From contig UCJH01000026.1 of the NCBI GenBank assembly GCA_900472785.1, positions 33,091 to 97,090 on the forward strand: a DNA stretch of 64,000 bases, given 5' to 3'. Positions 18,940 through 29,258 of this stretch are shown here, piece by piece. This DNA is from Hyphomicrobiales bacterium (lineage in GTDB: Bacteria; Pseudomonadota; Alphaproteobacteria; Rhizobiales; Rhizobiaceae). The position numbers and the translations under genes are program-made. The notes beneath the pieces were generated by a model. It was not told the origin of the DNA and searched no databases. It saw only the letters and a list, made by a program, of their open reading frames with translations. The first letter of the stretch is position 1; every line of letters starts with the position of its first letter.

Positions 18940-19233
18940 ATGCTTTTTGCCGTTTTGTGCACGGACAAGCCGAATGCGCTGCAACTGCGTCTGGACACCC
19001 GCCCGCCGCATGTCGCCTTCCTCAGCGATCTCAATGCCAACGGCAAGCTGGCCATGGCCGGCCCGTTTCTGGATGCCGAGGGCAAGCCGAACGGCAGCCT
19101 CGTGGTCCTGAAGGCAGACACGATCGAGGATGCGAAGGCGATCGCTGCCGAAGATCCCTACGCCAAGGCCGGACTTTTCGCCCATGTCGAGATCAAGCCC
19201 TGGAACTGGGTCTTCAACAATCCGGAGGCCTGA
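18940..19233 (+). CDS. YciI-like protein
   Basis: Small protein of 97 residues. The YCII fold is suggested by the N-terminal LFAVLCTDKP with the conserved Asp, a middle MAGPFLDAEGKPNGS, and a C-terminal WNWVFNNPE. This superfamily is related to dimeric ferredoxin-like enzymes; the reaction here is unknown. AGGAG lies a few bases ahead of the ATG. Likely in one transcript with gpsA (30-base gap) and the EVE gene (6-base gap). Confidence 0.8.
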   Translation: MLFAVLCTDKPNALQLRLDTRPPHVAFLSDLNANGKLAMAGPFLDAEGKPNGSLVVLKADTIEDAKAIAAEDPYAKAGLFAHVEIKPWNWVFNNPEA

Positions 19234-19239
19234 GACGGC

Positions 19240-19671
19240 ATGGCTTACTGGCTGTACAAATCCGAGCCCTTCAAATGGTCCTGGGCCATGCAGAAGCAAG
19301 CTGGCGACAAGGGCACCGAATGGACCGGCGTGCGCAACTATCTTGCGCGCAACAACATGCGGGCCATGCAGATCGGTGACAAGGGCTTCTTCTATCACTC
19401 GAACGAGGGGCTGGAGATCGTCGGCATCACCGAGGTCTGCGCGCTGTCGCATCCCGATTCGACCGCCGATGGCGATGCCCGCTGGGATTGCGTCGATATC
19501 CGCGCGGTCTGCGATCTGCCGAAACCGGTTTCGCTGAAGGACATCAAGGCCAATCCGAAATTCGAGAAGATGGCCCTGGTGACGTCGATGCGCCTTTCGG
19601 TGCAGCCGGTCACTGAAGATGAATATCTCGAAATCTGCCGCCTCGGCGGCCTCGACAATCCGCCGCGGTGA
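19240..19671 (+). CDS. EVE-domain protein
   Basis: Protein of 143 residues that starts with AYWLYKSEPFKWSW and has GTEWTGVRNYLARNNMRAM (about 28-46) followed by GDKGFFYHSN. These are the hallmark blocks of the EVE (thymocyte nuclear protein 1) domain, a PUA-like fold that recognises modified bases in nucleic acids. A role in the cell is not established. Its stop overlaps the start of the next gene (GTGA). Confidence 0.9.
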   Translation: MAYWLYKSEPFKWSWAMQKQAGDKGTEWTGVRNYLARNNMRAMQIGDKGFFYHSNEGLEIVGITEVCALSHPDSTADGDARWDCVDIRAVCDLPKPVSLKDIKANPKFEKMALVTSMRLSVQPVTEDEYLEICRLGGLDNPPR

Positions 19672-20333
19672 TCGCTTTACCCGTGAAAACCGATCCTGAA
19701 ACCTTCATCCGCGCCAACACGGATATCATAACGCCGCCGCATGTGCCGGAGGTGCGGCTGCATCTGGCCAGCGAGGCGCATGATCTCTGGCTGAAGACCG
19801 AGGATGAGCTGCAGGAAATCGGCCTGCCGCCGCCGTTCTGGGCGTTTGCCTGGGCCGGCGGGCAGGGGCTTGCCCGGCATGTGCTCGACCATCCGGATCT
19901 GATCCGCGGCAAACATGTTCTCGACTTTGCCTCGGGATCGGGTCTGGTGGCGATTGCCGCTATGAAAGCTGGCGCCGCATCCGTGCTCGCTGCCGATATC
20001 GATCCCTGGGCCGAGACGGCCGTGCGGCTCAATGCGGATTTGAATGGTGTCGATGTCCGGTTTTCAGGCGACGGCCGGATCGGCCTTGACGACGGGGTCG
20101 AGGTTCTGCTTGCCGGTGACGTGTTTTACGACAAGGCTTTCGCGGATCGGCTCATCCCCTGGTTCACAGCCCTGTCAAACCGCGGCGCGGCTGTGATCGT
20201 CGGCGATCCCGGCCGGTCCTATTGTCCGAAGGACCGGATGCGCGCGCTGGCGACCTACGAAGTGAAGGTCACCCGCGCGCTGGAAGACAGCGACGTCAAG
20301 AAGACGACGGTCTGGCAATTCAACGGCGAATGA
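19668..20333 (+). CDS. Class I SAM-dependent methyltransferase
   Basis: Protein of 221 residues. SAM motif I is HVLDFASGSGLVAIAAM, and the acidic end of the next strand is AADIDPWAETAV. The pattern with LPPPFWAFAWAGGQGLAR before motif I matches the nicotinamide-N-methyltransferase-like/ETFB-lysine methyltransferase group, which methylates proteins. A specific substrate cannot be named. The start is a GTG at 19668 overlapping the preceding stop. Its 3' end overlaps the convergent gene by 14 bases. Confidence 0.82.
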   Translation: MIALPVKTDPETFIRANTDIITPPHVPEVRLHLASEAHDLWLKTEDELQEIGLPPPFWAFAWAGGQGLARHVLDHPDLIRGKHVLDFASGSGLVAIAAMKAGAASVLAADIDPWAETAVRLNADLNGVDVRFSGDGRIGLDDGVEVLLAGDVFYDKAFADRLIPWFTALSNRGAAVIVGDPGRSYCPKDRMRALATYEVKVTRALEDSDVKKTTVWQFNGE

Positions 20334-20832
20334 CGCAGACGCCGGCTTCGAAGGAACAGGACCGGTTTGCCCGGGACGGATTGACATTTATGATCTTGCC
20401 CCGTCGGCGATGATCGTCTCGGCCGATATCGTTGTCATAGACACCATAGCCATAGCCTTCGCGGCTGAAGTAGATTCCGTTGCGGCCATCGCGCCAGGCG
20501 GAAATGCCGCCGAAATAGGCGTTGCCCCGGACGTTCGACGGAAAGCCGTCGCGGTGACGGGTGCGGTGATGATGCCGGACGACCCGGCGATCGTTGCGCC
20601 GGTCATGATGCCGCCAGTCGCGACGTGCATGTCGCCGCTCGAAGCGGTGATGATCGTTGCGATATGCCCGCGTCATGTAGTTTGGCAAGAGATCGTGATT
20701 GCGGGCGTGATGATGGCGCCTGATGTCGCGGCGCCCGCGATCGCCGGCTTCGGCGAATCCGGCAAAGGAAAACACCAGAAGGCACAGGGCGATCAAGACT
20801 TTCGTTGCATGCAGTGGCTGAAATGCGCGCAT
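20320..20832 (-). CDS. Secreted His/Arg-rich protein
   Basis: Protein of 170 residues with a signal peptide (about 1-29, ending FAEA). The mature N-terminal half is packed with His and Arg (for example RRHHHARNHD and VVRHHHRTRHRD), giving a strongly basic, potentially metal-binding surface. The C-terminal half has a GYGYGVYDND-type stretch and two Cys near the end. No family is recognised. A TTAA-N7-TTAA site lies 25-39 bases upstream of the ATG. It could be an envelope metal-binding or structural protein; that is a guess. Confidence 0.6.
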   Translation of the reverse strand: MRAFQPLHATKVLIALCLLVFSFAGFAEAGDRGRRDIRRHHHARNHDLLPNYMTRAYRNDHHRFERRHARRDWRHHDRRNDRRVVRHHHRTRHRDGFPSNVRGNAYFGGISAWRDGRNGIYFSREGYGYGVYDNDIGRDDHRRRGKIINVNPSRANRSCSFEAGVCVIRR

Positions 20833-20856
20833 GAGAGGCTGCCTTTCGGATGACGC

Positions 20857-20871
20857 TTAACAAATCCTTAA
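20857..20871. promoter_or_regulatory. CtrA-type site (TTAA-N7-TTAA)
   Basis: TTAA (20857-20860), seven bases, TTAA (20868-20871) exactly matches the CtrA consensus of alphaproteobacteria. It lies immediately upstream of the leftward His/Arg-rich gene (25 bases from its ATG), where a regulator would overlap the promoter. The rightward sdhC is about 265 bases away. Function is inferred from the match only. Confidence 0.45.
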
Positions 20872-21136
20872 CGGCAATTTGGAGCAGGAGTGGGCAAAAG
20901 TCACGGAATTTGCTGATTTTTCAGGCGTTATCGTTAATGCCCGGCCTTACCGCGAAGCGGGATCGCGCAACGGTTTCGTCTAATCGATTAAATTGATTTT
21001 GCAGTGCAAACACACTTGTCGTTAAGCATTATGGTGATTAAACGTCGCAATGACTGAATTGTGCACAATCGGGTGCAAAACCGGATAAAATGAGTCCAGT
21101 TTTTGGGCAATCTACCGGTTGTTCCGTGGGGTTCCG
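20872..21136 (+). other. Spacer upstream of the sdh operon
   Basis: Together with the flanking bases this is a 304-base gap. It is AT-richer than its surroundings and holds no convincing ORF. It must contain the sdhC promoter, but I could not fix -35/-10 boxes. Short repeated motifs (GTGCA-containing stretches near 21010-21080) may be regulator sites. Confidence 0.4.
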
Positions 21137-21532
21137 ATGACGAATGTCACCAAAAGCCGGCCGCTCTCGCCGCATCTGCAGATCTACAAGCCGATCCCGA
21201 CGATGATCATGTCGATTGTGCACCGCATCACGGGCGGCGCGCTGTATTTCGGCACGGTTCTGGTCGCCTGGTGGCTGATTGCCGCAGCGACCGGTCCCGC
21301 CTATTACGATTGGGTCAGCTGGGCGTTTGGCACGATCCTCGGACGGCTGGTTCTGTTCGGCTACACCTGGGCGCTCATTCATCACATGCTCGGCGGCCTG
21401 CGCCATTTCGTGTGGGATCTCGGTCATGGCTACGAGAAGCATTTCGCCACCAAGCTTGCCATTGCCAACCTGATCGGCTCCGTCGTGATCACGCTGCTGA
21501 TCTGGGTCGGCGGCTATGCGATCCGGTTCTGA
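21137..21532 (+). CDS. sdhC: Succinate dehydrogenase cytochrome b556 subunit
   Basis: Membrane subunit of complex II, 131 residues with three hydrophobic segments. It starts with [12 protein letters not shown], typical of SdhC, and has the heme/quinone-region motif [13 protein letters not shown] at about residues 82-94. The ATG at 21137 gives the conserved start; the 6-codon extension to a TTG is unlikely. First gene of sdhCDAB, which passes electrons from succinate to ubiquinone. Confidence 0.95.
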   Translation: MTNVTKSRPLSPHLQIYKPIPTMIMSIVHRITGGALYFGTVLVAWWLIAAATGPAYYDWVSWAFGTILGRLVLFGYTWALIHHMLGGLRHFVWDLGHGYEKHFATKLAIANLIGSVVITLLIWVGGYAIRF

Positions 21533-21545
21533 GGGAGACAGTCTG

Positions 21546-21926
21546 ATGGATATGCGCACCCCTCTCGGCAAGGTCCGGGGCCTCGGTTCCGCCAAGGATG
21601 GAACCGAACATTTCTGGCGCCAGCGCCTGACGGCAGTGGCCAACGTGCCGCTGATGATCTTCTTCGTGATCTTCGTCGTCCGCTATGCCGGCGCGCCGCA
21701 TGCGGAGGTTCTGGCTGCCCTGTCCAATCCCTTCGTGGCGGTGGTCATGGGGCTCGTCGTCCTGTCCGGCCTGATCCACATGAAGCTCGGCATGCAGGTG
21801 ATCATCGAAGACTACGTGCACGGCGAGGGCCTGAAGGTTCTCTGCGTCATGCTGAACACTTTTTTTGCGATTGCCGTCGGTGGGCTCTGTCTGTTCGCCG
21901 TCCTGAAAATCGCGTTTGCAGGATAA
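21546..21926 (+). CDS. sdhD: Succinate dehydrogenase membrane anchor subunit
   Basis: Small hydrophobic subunit of 126 residues with three membrane segments. The block [18 protein letters not shown] (about residues 79-96) carries the conserved histidine and the ED-Y-V motif of alphaproteobacterial SdhD. The ATG at 21546 follows a GGGAGA site, 13 bases after the sdhC stop. Confidence 0.94.
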   Translation: MDMRTPLGKVRGLGSAKDGTEHFWRQRLTAVANVPLMIFFVIFVVRYAGAPHAEVLAALSNPFVAVVMGLVVLSGLIHMKLGMQVIIEDYVHGEGLKVLCVMLNTFFAIAVGGLCLFAVLKIAFAG

Positions 21927-21932
21927 TTCGTC

Positions 21933-23792
21933 ATGGCATCCACAAGCTCGGCATCCACACCGCCGCTTTCCGCAAACGGCAAGGCCTACGAATATGTCGA
22001 TCACGCCTATGACGTGATCGTCGTCGGCGCCGGCGGCGCCGGCCTTCGCGCCACGCTCGGCATGGCCGAGCAGGGTTTCAAGACCGCCTGCATCACCAAG
22101 GTTTTCCCGACGCGCTCCCATACGGTCGCAGCGCAGGGCGGCATTGCGGCCTCGCTGCAGAACATGACGCCCGACAGCTGGCAATGGCACCTCTACGACA
22201 CCGTCAAGGGCTCGGACTGGCTCGGTGACGTCGATGCCATGCAGTATCTTGCTATGGAAGCGCCAAAGGCGGTCTATGAGCTTGAGCATTACGGCGTTCC
22301 CTTCTCGCGCAATGCCGAGGGCAAGATCTACCAGCGGCCGTTCGGCGGCCACATGCAGAATTATGGCGAGGGGCCGCCCGTGCAGCGCACCTGCGCCGCT
22401 GCCGACCGCACCGGCCACGCCATCCTGCACACGCTCTATGGCCAGTCGCTGAAGCACAATGCCGAATTCTTCATCGAGTATTTCGCCCTCGACCTGATCA
22501 TGTCGGATGACGGCAGCCGTTGCACCGGCGTCGTTGCCTGGAACCTCGACGACGGCACGATCCACCGCTTCGCCGCCAAGATGGTGGTGCTGGCGACCGG
22601 CGGCTATGGCCGCGCCTATTTCTCGGCGACCTCCGCGCACACCTGCACCGGTGACGGCGGCGGCATGATCGCGCGCGCCGGCCTGCCGCTGCAGGACATG
22701 GAGTTCGTGCAGTTCCATCCGACCGGCATCTACGGCGCCGGGTGCCTGATCACCGAAGGCGCGCGCGGCGAGGGCGGTTACCTCGTCAATTCCGAAGGCG
22801 AGCGCTTCATGGAGCGCTATGCGCCGTCGGCCAAGGACCTTGCCTCGCGCGACGTGGTCTCGCGCTGCATGACGCTGGAAATCCGCGAAGGCCGCGGCGT
22901 CGGCAAGGCCAAGGACCATATCTACCTGCATCTCGACCATCTCGATCCGGCTGTCCTGCACGAACGTCTGCCGGGCATTTCCGAGAGCGCCAAGATCTTC
23001 GCCGGCGTCGATGTCACCCGCGAGCCGATCCCGGTGCTGCCGACCGTCCACTACAACATGGGCGGCATTCCGACCAACTACTGGGGCGAGGTGCTCAACG
23101 CCGACAGTGCCAATCCGGAGCGGATCATTCCCGGCCTGATGGCCGTGGGCGAAGCCGGCTGCGCCTCGGTGCACGGCGCCAACCGCCTCGGCTCCAACTC
23201 GCTGATCGACCTCGTGGTCTTCGGCCGCGCCGCCGCCATCCGCGCCGGCGAAGTGATCGACCGTGCATCGTCGATCCCCTCGATCAACGAAAAAGCCTCC
23301 GAAAAGATCATGACGCGCTTTGACAGGCTGCGTCACGCCAACGGCCAGACCCCGACCGCCATCCTGCGCGAAAAGATGCAGCGCACGATGCAGGAAGACG
23401 CTGCCGTGTTCCGCACGCAGGAATCGCTCGAATCCGGCTGTAAGCGGATGAGCGCGATCTGGACGGAGCTGCCCGATATCAAGGTCACCGACCGTTCGAT
23501 GATCTGGAACTCCGATCTGGTCGAAACGCTTGAGCTGGAAAACCTGATGGCCAACGCCATCACGACGGTCTATGGCGCCGAGGCCCGCAAGGAAAGCCGT
23601 GGGAGCCATGCCCGGGAAGACTATGTCGACGGTCCGTTCGCCGGCCGCGACGACGTCAACTGGCGCAAGCACACGCTGTCCTGGGTGAATGAGGCAGGCG
23701 AGGTGAAGCTCGATTACCGCCCGGTTCATACCGAATTGCTGCAGCCGGGCATCGATCCCTACAAGATCGAACCGAAGGCGCGTGTGTATTGA
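21933..23792 (+). CDS. sdhA: Succinate dehydrogenase flavoprotein subunit
   Basis: FAD-carrying catalytic subunit of 619 residues, usual for alphaproteobacteria. It has the dinucleotide motif [14 protein letters not shown] near residue 31, the covalent-FAD region [11 protein letters not shown] near 63-73, and the active-site stretch [20 protein letters not shown]. The C-terminal part has [17 protein letters not shown]. It oxidises succinate to fumarate in the TCA cycle and respiratory chain. Unusually, the next gene downstream is not sdhB but a cysteine-rich ORF. Confidence 0.97.
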   Translation: MASTSSASTPPLSANGKAYEYVDHAYDVIVVGAGGAGLRATLGMAEQGFKTACITKVFPTRSHTVAAQGGIAASLQNMTPDSWQWHLYDTVKGSDWLGDVDAMQYLAMEAPKAVYELEHYGVPFSRNAEGKIYQRPFGGHMQNYGEGPPVQRTCAAADRTGHAILHTLYGQSLKHNAEFFIEYFALDLIMSDDGSRCTGVVAWNLDDGTIHRFAAKMVVLATGGYGRAYFSATSAHTCTGDGGGMIARAGLPLQDMEFVQFHPTGIYGAGCLITEGARGEGGYLVNSEGERFMERYAPSAKDLASRDVVSRCMTLEIREGRGVGKAKDHIYLHLDHLDPAVLHERLPGISESAKIFAGVDVTREPIPVLPTVHYNMGGIPTNYWGEVLNADSANPERIIPGLMAVGEAGCASVHGANRLGSNSLIDLVVFGRAAAIRAGEVIDRASSIPSINEKASEKIMTRFDRLRHANGQTPTAILREKMQRTMQEDAAVFRTQESLESGCKRMSAIWTELPDIKVTDRSMIWNSDLVETLELENLMANAITTVYGAEARKESRGSHAREDYVDGPFAGRDDVNWRKHTLSWVNEAGEVKLDYRPVHTELLQPGIDPYKIEPKARVY

Positions 23793-23794
23793 GC

Positions 23795-24082
23795 ATGTCG
23801 ATAACGGGGAAGCAGAATTCCAAGTCCATTGCTGCGACGGATTTGTTGCGGTCTGAAAAGGACGAATTATTCGCTTGCCTCTGCTGCTGCAGCTATTCTT
23901 TGACTGAAGCAGGTTGTTATGAGATTTGCGAGGTCTGTGGCTGGGAGGACGATTCCGTCCAAGAAGCAAAGCCTAACCTTGAAGGCGGAGCCAATAGGGT
24001 TAGCCTGTTTCAGGCGCGCAACAATTATAGCTTGATAGGCCATTCCGATCAGGACGTGCGTCCGTGGCCAAGATTGCCATAG
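23795..24082 (+). CDS. CPCC-type cysteine-rich protein between sdhA and sdhB
   Basis: Protein of 95 residues from the ATG at 23795, 2 bases after the sdhA stop (an in-frame TTG at 23789 would overlap it). It contains ACLCCCSY, GCYEICEVCGWEDDSVQ and a following GGANRVSLFQARNNY. This is the layout of the Cys-rich CPCC family, a zinc-ribbon-like fold. The family's role is unknown. Codon use is visibly less GC-rich than in sdhA or sdhB, which suggests acquisition. It stands inside the sdh operon with 15 bases to sdhB, so it should be transcribed with it. Confidence 0.8.
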   Translation: MSITGKQNSKSIAATDLLRSEKDELFACLCCCSYSLTEAGCYEICEVCGWEDDSVQEAKPNLEGGANRVSLFQARNNYSLIGHSDQDVRPWPRLP

Positions 24083-24097
24083 AAATGGACAAGAGAA

Positions 24098-24877
24098 ATG
24101 GTTGAACTCGCTCTCCCCAAGAATTCGCAGATGACCGAAGGCAAGGTCTGGCCGAAGCCGGCCGGGGCCACCAATACGCGTGAACTGCGCATCTATCGCT
24201 GGAGCCCGGACGACGGCAAGAACCCGTCGATCGACACCTTCACCATCGATGCCGACGATTGCGGGCCAATGGTGCTCGACGCACTGCTCTACATCAAGAA
24301 CAAGATCGACCCGACGCTGACGCTGCGCCGCTCTTGCCGGGAAGGCATCTGTGGCTCCTGCGCCATGAATATCGACGGTACCAACACGCTCGCCTGCACC
24401 AAGGGGTTGGACGAGGTGAAGGGCACCGTGAAGGTTTATCCGCTGCCGCATATGCCGGTCGTCAAGGATCTGGTGCCCGACCTCACCAATTTCTATGCGC
24501 AGCACCGTTCGATCGAACCCTGGCTGAAGACGGTTTCGCCGACGCCAGCCAAGGAATGGAAGCAGAGCCACGAGGACCGCCAGAAACTCGACGGCCTCTA
24601 CGAGTGCATTCTCTGTGCCTGCTGTTCCGCCTCCTGCCCGAGCTACTGGTGGAACGGCGACCGCTATCTCGGCCCGGCCGTGCTGCTGCAGGCCTATCGC
24701 TGGCTGATCGACTCGAGAGACGAAGCCAAGGGCGAGCGCCTCGACAACCTCGAAGATCCCTTCCGCCTCTACCGCTGCCACACCATCATGAACTGCGCCC
24801 AGACCTGTCCGAAGGGCCTCAACCCGGCCAAGGCGATCGGCGAGATCAAGAAGATGATGGTCGAGCGTCGGGTTTAA
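24098..24877 (+). CDS. sdhB: Succinate dehydrogenase iron-sulfur subunit
   Basis: Subunit of 259 residues that moves electrons from FAD to quinone. The [2Fe-2S] ligands are in [15 protein letters not shown] plus a later Cys, the [4Fe-4S] ligands in [12 protein letters not shown], and the [3Fe-4S] ligands in [17 protein letters not shown]. All expected cysteines are present. It is separated from sdhA by the CPCC gene. Confidence 0.97.
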   Translation: MVELALPKNSQMTEGKVWPKPAGATNTRELRIYRWSPDDGKNPSIDTFTIDADDCGPMVLDALLYIKNKIDPTLTLRRSCREGICGSCAMNIDGTNTLACTKGLDEVKGTVKVYPLPHMPVVKDLVPDLTNFYAQHRSIEPWLKTVSPTPAKEWKQSHEDRQKLDGLYECILCACCSASCPSYWWNGDRYLGPAVLLQAYRWLIDSRDEAKGERLDNLEDPFRLYRCHTIMNCAQTCPKGLNPAKAIGEIKKMMVERRV

Positions 24878-25092
24878 TCTGGTTTGGCCGGCGACGAGGT
24901 GTGCAGCTGCGGCACTGTAAGCGGCGTCTCGATCCGCGGATGCAGCTTCAGACCACCCGACGGCCACCGTTTCAATCATGCCACAGATCCTAAAGATTTC
25001 CGATTCTCTTGATTTGGCAGATGGTTTTGCGGTAATTCCGCCTATAATGTCCTGTAGCGCAGGCGTTGAATGAGAAGAGCAGGAGTAGAGAC

Positions 25093-25644
25093 ATGCGGGT
25101 TGTACATGCGGCGGCGGGGCTTGCAGTGATGCTGGCACTGACGGGATGCCAGAGAACATCCATGGGCGACTTCAGCACGCAGAATGTTTCCCCGGCTCCA
25201 CTCCAGGCTCAGCCGGTGGCAACGGTACAGTCCGGCCAGCTGTCGGATCCGACGACGTCGACCACCGACACGTCGCAGTTTCCCGCAGCACCCGTCAGTG
25301 GCACGGCGACCGTCGACGGCACGCAACCTGCGGGCACGAATGTCGCGGCGGCGACCAATGCGCTCGACGTCACCAAGGAATCGATGGTCGGCAACTGGCG
25401 CGTTGCGAACGGCGCCAGCTCCTGCGACATGTTCCTGACGCTGACCAATCTCGGCAGCGGCTCGCGCGGCGGCACCCGCGGCTGCGCCGGCGAGCTGACG
25501 GCCATGGGTTCCTGGGAAGTGGCCGGCAAGCAGGTGGTGCTGAAGGACCGCGACGGCAATCCGCTCGGGCGCCTGTTCAAGACTGCCGAGAAGCGCTTCG
25601 ACGGCTCCACCAACAGCGGCCAGCCGCTCAGCCTCAGCCGCTGA
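25093..25644 (+). CDS. Omp19-like outer-membrane lipoprotein, protease-inhibitor domain
   Basis: Lipoprotein of 183 residues with lipobox LTGC (cysteine at about residue 19). A flexible Pro/Thr/Gln-rich linker (about 25-95) leads into a C-terminal domain (about 98-183) with [33 protein letters not shown] and KQVVLKD. This is the arrangement of Brucella Omp19, whose inhibitor (Inh-like) domain blocks serine and cysteine proteases. The ATG at 25093 was chosen because AGGAG lies 7 bases upstream; a TTG at 25066 is less likely. Confidence 0.85.
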   Translation: MRVVHAAAGLAVMLALTGCQRTSMGDFSTQNVSPAPLQAQPVATVQSGQLSDPTTSTTDTSQFPAAPVSGTATVDGTQPAGTNVAAATNALDVTKESMVGNWRVANGASSCDMFLTLTNLGSGSRGGTRGCAGELTAMGSWEVAGKQVVLKDRDGNPLGRLFKTAEKRFDGSTNSGQPLSLSR

Positions 25645-25653
25645 GGATACGAG

Positions 25654-25678
25654 GCCCGGCACATAGCCGGGCTTTTTT
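25654..25678 (+). terminator. Rho-independent terminator after the Omp19-like gene
   Basis: GCCCGGC (25654-25660), loop ACATA, GCCGGGC (25666-25672), then six T (25673-25678). Confidence 0.9.
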
Positions 25679-25705
25679 CTTTTCGCCGTTTACGGCCTTG
25701 CCTCG

Positions 25706-26869
25706 GTGCAGCGCGTGCCCAATACCGAAGACAGCATCTCCCGAAAACTTCAGTCCCTGATCGCAGCCGGCGAATTGCGGGCCGACCCCGCCCAGATGGT
25801 CATCGCCCGACGGCTTGATCACCTTGCGGCAAGCCTCGTCGCCAGTCGGCCCGAGCGGAAGTCGAATGCGCTGGGATGGCTGTTCGCCTCCAAGAAGAAG
25901 GAGCATCCACCGGTCAAGGGCCAATACATCTATGGCGGTGTCGGGCGCGGAAAGACCATGCTGATGGACCTGTTCTTCGATCAGGTTCCGATCCAGCGCA
26001 AACGGCGGGTGCATTTCCACGCCTTCATGGCCGATGTGCACGACCGAATCTTCAAGCACCGGCAGAAACTCAAGAACGGCGAGACCCGCCAGGCCGATCC
26101 GATGCCCCCCGTGGCCTCCGAAATCTTCGCCGAAGCCCGGCTGCTCTGCTTCGACGAATTCTCGGTCACGGATATTGCCGATGCGATGATCCTGTCGCGG
26201 CTGTTTGCCGAACTGTTCGGCAAGGGGTGCGTCATCGTCGCAACCTCCAATGTCGCGCCCGACGACCTCTATCGCGATGGCCTGAACCGCGGCCTTTTCC
26301 TCCCCTTTGTCGATCTGTTGAAGATGCATGCGGATATCGTGCCCCTCGACACGCAAACGGATTATCGGCTGGAAAAGACAGAAGGGCTTCCCGTCTGGCG
26401 TCATCCGCTCGGTCCGGAAGCAGATATGGCAATCGAAAAGGCCTGGATGCGAGAAATTCGCGGCATTCCAGCGGCTGCGGCCGAGGTCAGTTTCCGCGGC
26501 CGTGCCATTGCGGTGCCGCTTGCCGCCGGCGATTGCGCCCGGTTTACATTCGCCGATCTTTGCGCCCGGCCGCTGGGTGCCGCCGACTATCTCGCTATTC
26601 TCTCGCGCTACAAGACGCTGTTCATCGAGCATATCCCGCATCTGGGGCCGGAACGGCGCAACGAAACGAAGCGCTTCATCATGCTGGTCGATACGCTCTA
26701 TGACGGCGGCGCAAGGCTGTTTGCCTCTGCGGTCACCGATCCGGCGCACCTGCTGACGGCAAAAAAAGGCACGGAGGGCTTCGAGTTCGACCGGACGGTG
26801 TCACGGCTGATCGAGATGCAGAGCGAGGAATACGCCCGAATCCATGGCGAAAAGACTGCTGCTTCATGA
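25706..26869 (+). CDS. zapE: ZapE/AFG1-like ATPase
   Basis: P-loop protein of 387 residues. Walker A is GGVGRGKTMLMDL near residues 75-87, and Walker B is LLCFDEFSVTD with the DEF signature of this family. HFHAFM and VATSNVAPDDLYRDGLNR complete the AFG1/ZapE pattern. In E. coli ZapE affects Z-ring constriction; mitochondrial AFG1 handles respiratory-chain proteins. The start is a GTG at 25706 just after the terminator; a GTG at 25715 is an alternative. It lies directly upstream of mdh, a common rhizobial arrangement. Confidence 0.9.
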   Translation: MQRVPNTEDSISRKLQSLIAAGELRADPAQMVIARRLDHLAASLVASRPERKSNALGWLFASKKKEHPPVKGQYIYGGVGRGKTMLMDLFFDQVPIQRKRRVHFHAFMADVHDRIFKHRQKLKNGETRQADPMPPVASEIFAEARLLCFDEFSVTDIADAMILSRLFAELFGKGCVIVATSNVAPDDLYRDGLNRGLFLPFVDLLKMHADIVPLDTQTDYRLEKTEGLPVWRHPLGPEADMAIEKAWMREIRGIPAAAAEVSFRGRAIAVPLAAGDCARFTFADLCARPLGAADYLAILSRYKTLFIEHIPHLGPERRNETKRFIMLVDTLYDGGARLFASAVTDPAHLLTAKKGTEGFEFDRTVSRLIEMQSEEYARIHGEKTAAS

Positions 26870-26884
26870 CAGAACGGTAACTCG

Positions 26885-26908
26885 ATTTCTTACGTTTACG
26901 TAAGAAAT
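26885..26908. promoter_or_regulatory. 11-bp palindrome upstream of mdh
   Basis: ATTTCTTACGT (26885-26895) and ACGTAAGAAAT (26898-26908) are a perfect inverted repeat with only two bases between the arms. It lies 16 bases after the zapE stop and about 145 bases ahead of mdh. The tight spacing favours a dimeric-regulator operator over a hairpin, although a weak AT-rich terminator for zapE is possible. No regulator can be named. Confidence 0.5.
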
Positions 26909-27022
26909 TTATGTTCTAACCGATTGAAATTGCTCTGTCCAAAAGTATTGGTTGATATTTTAGGTTTTGAAGGTTAAGTCCTTGCCCCGAAAGGTTTGGC
27001 GTTGCCGCGTTTCAGGCCTTGA

Positions 27023-28015
<993 letters not shown>

Positions 28016-28046
28016 TTGCCGTTCGGCTCCCAGACAGGAAAATCCC

Positions 28047-29240
28047 ATGAACATTCATGAATATCAGGCCAAGGCTCTCTTGAAGACCTTTGGCGCGCCG
28101 GTTGCCGAAGGTGTGGCGATCTTCTCGGCGGACGAGGCAGAAGCGGCTGCGAAGTCGCTTCCCGGTCCGCTCTACGTCGTCAAGAGCCAGATCCATGCCG
28201 GCGGTCGCGGCAAGGGCAAATTCAAGGAACTCGGTCCCGATGCCAAGGGCGGCGTTCGCCTGGCCTTCTCCATCGAGGAAGCCAAGGCCCATGCCAAGGA
28301 CATGCTGGGCAATACGCTGGTGACCGCGCAGACCGGCGAAGCCGGCAAGCAGGTCAACCGCCTCTATATCGAGGATGGTGCCGACATCGCCCGCGAACTC
28401 TATTGCTCGCTGCTGGTCGACCGTTCGGTCGGCCGCGTCGCCTTCGTGGTTTCGACCGAAGGCGGCATGGACATCGAGGCTGTTGCCCATGACACGCCCG
28501 AGAAGATCCACACCATCGCCATCGATCCGGAAGCCGGCGTGACGGATGCCGATATCGCTGCGATCTCTGAGGCGCTTGAGCTTACGGGTGCAGCAGCGGA
28601 AGATGCAAAGTCGCTCTTCCCGCTGCTCTACAAGGCCTTCAACGAGAAGGACATGGCGCTGCTCGAGGTCAACCCGCTGATCGTCATGAAAAACGATCAC
28701 CTGCGCGTTCTCGACGCCAAGATGTCGTTCGACGGCAATGCGGTCTTCCGCCACGACGACGTCAAGGTGCTGCGCGACGAGACCGAAGAGGATGCCAAGG
28801 AAATCGAGGCCTCCAAGTGGGACCTCGCCTATGTGGCGCTCGACGGCAACATCGGCTGCATGGTCAATGGCGCCGGTCTCGCCATGGCGACGATGGACAT
28901 CATCAAGCTCTACGGCAAGGAGCCGGCGAATTTCTGCGACGTCGGCGGTGGCGCCGGCAAGGAGAAGGTCGCGGCGGCCTTCAAGATCATCACGGCAGAC
29001 CCCAAGGTCGAGGGCATTCTCGTCAATATCTTCGGCGGCATCATGAAATGCGACGTCATCGCTGAAGGCGTCGTCGCTGCCGTGCAGGAAGTCGGCCTCA
29101 AGGTTCCGCTCGTCGTGCGCCTCGAAGGCACCAATGTCGAGCTCGGCAAGAAGATCCTCAACGAATCTGGTCTCGCGATTACGGCGGCAGACGACTTGGA
29201 CGATGCGGCCAAGAAGATCGTCGCTGCGATCAACGCCTAA
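28047..29240 (+). CDS. sucC: Succinyl-CoA synthetase, beta subunit
   Basis: Subunit of 397 residues with an N-terminal ATP-grasp domain ([17 protein letters not shown] near residues 46-62) and a C-terminal CoA-ligase domain ([16 protein letters not shown]). It starts with [12 protein letters not shown], the usual start of SucC. It makes ATP or GTP from succinyl-CoA together with SucD. It follows mdh by 31 bases. Confidence 0.97.
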   Translation: MNIHEYQAKALLKTFGAPVAEGVAIFSADEAEAAAKSLPGPLYVVKSQIHAGGRGKGKFKELGPDAKGGVRLAFSIEEAKAHAKDMLGNTLVTAQTGEAGKQVNRLYIEDGADIARELYCSLLVDRSVGRVAFVVSTEGGMDIEAVAHDTPEKIHTIAIDPEAGVTDADIAAISEALELTGAAAEDAKSLFPLLYKAFNEKDMALLEVNPLIVMKNDHLRVLDAKMSFDGNAVFRHDDVKVLRDETEEDAKEIEASKWDLAYVALDGNIGCMVNGAGLAMATMDIIKLYGKEPANFCDVGGGAGKEKVAAAFKIITADPKVEGILVNIFGGIMKCDVIAEGVVAAVQEVGLKVPLVVRLEGTNVELGKKILNESGLAITAADDLDDAAKKIVAAINA

Positions 29241-29258
29241 TTTGAAGGACCGGAAACT

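Noticed and set aside
21489..23969. 826-codon open frame antisense to sdhD and sdhA
   Set aside because: Shadow frame. sdhA is unmistakable on the other strand.
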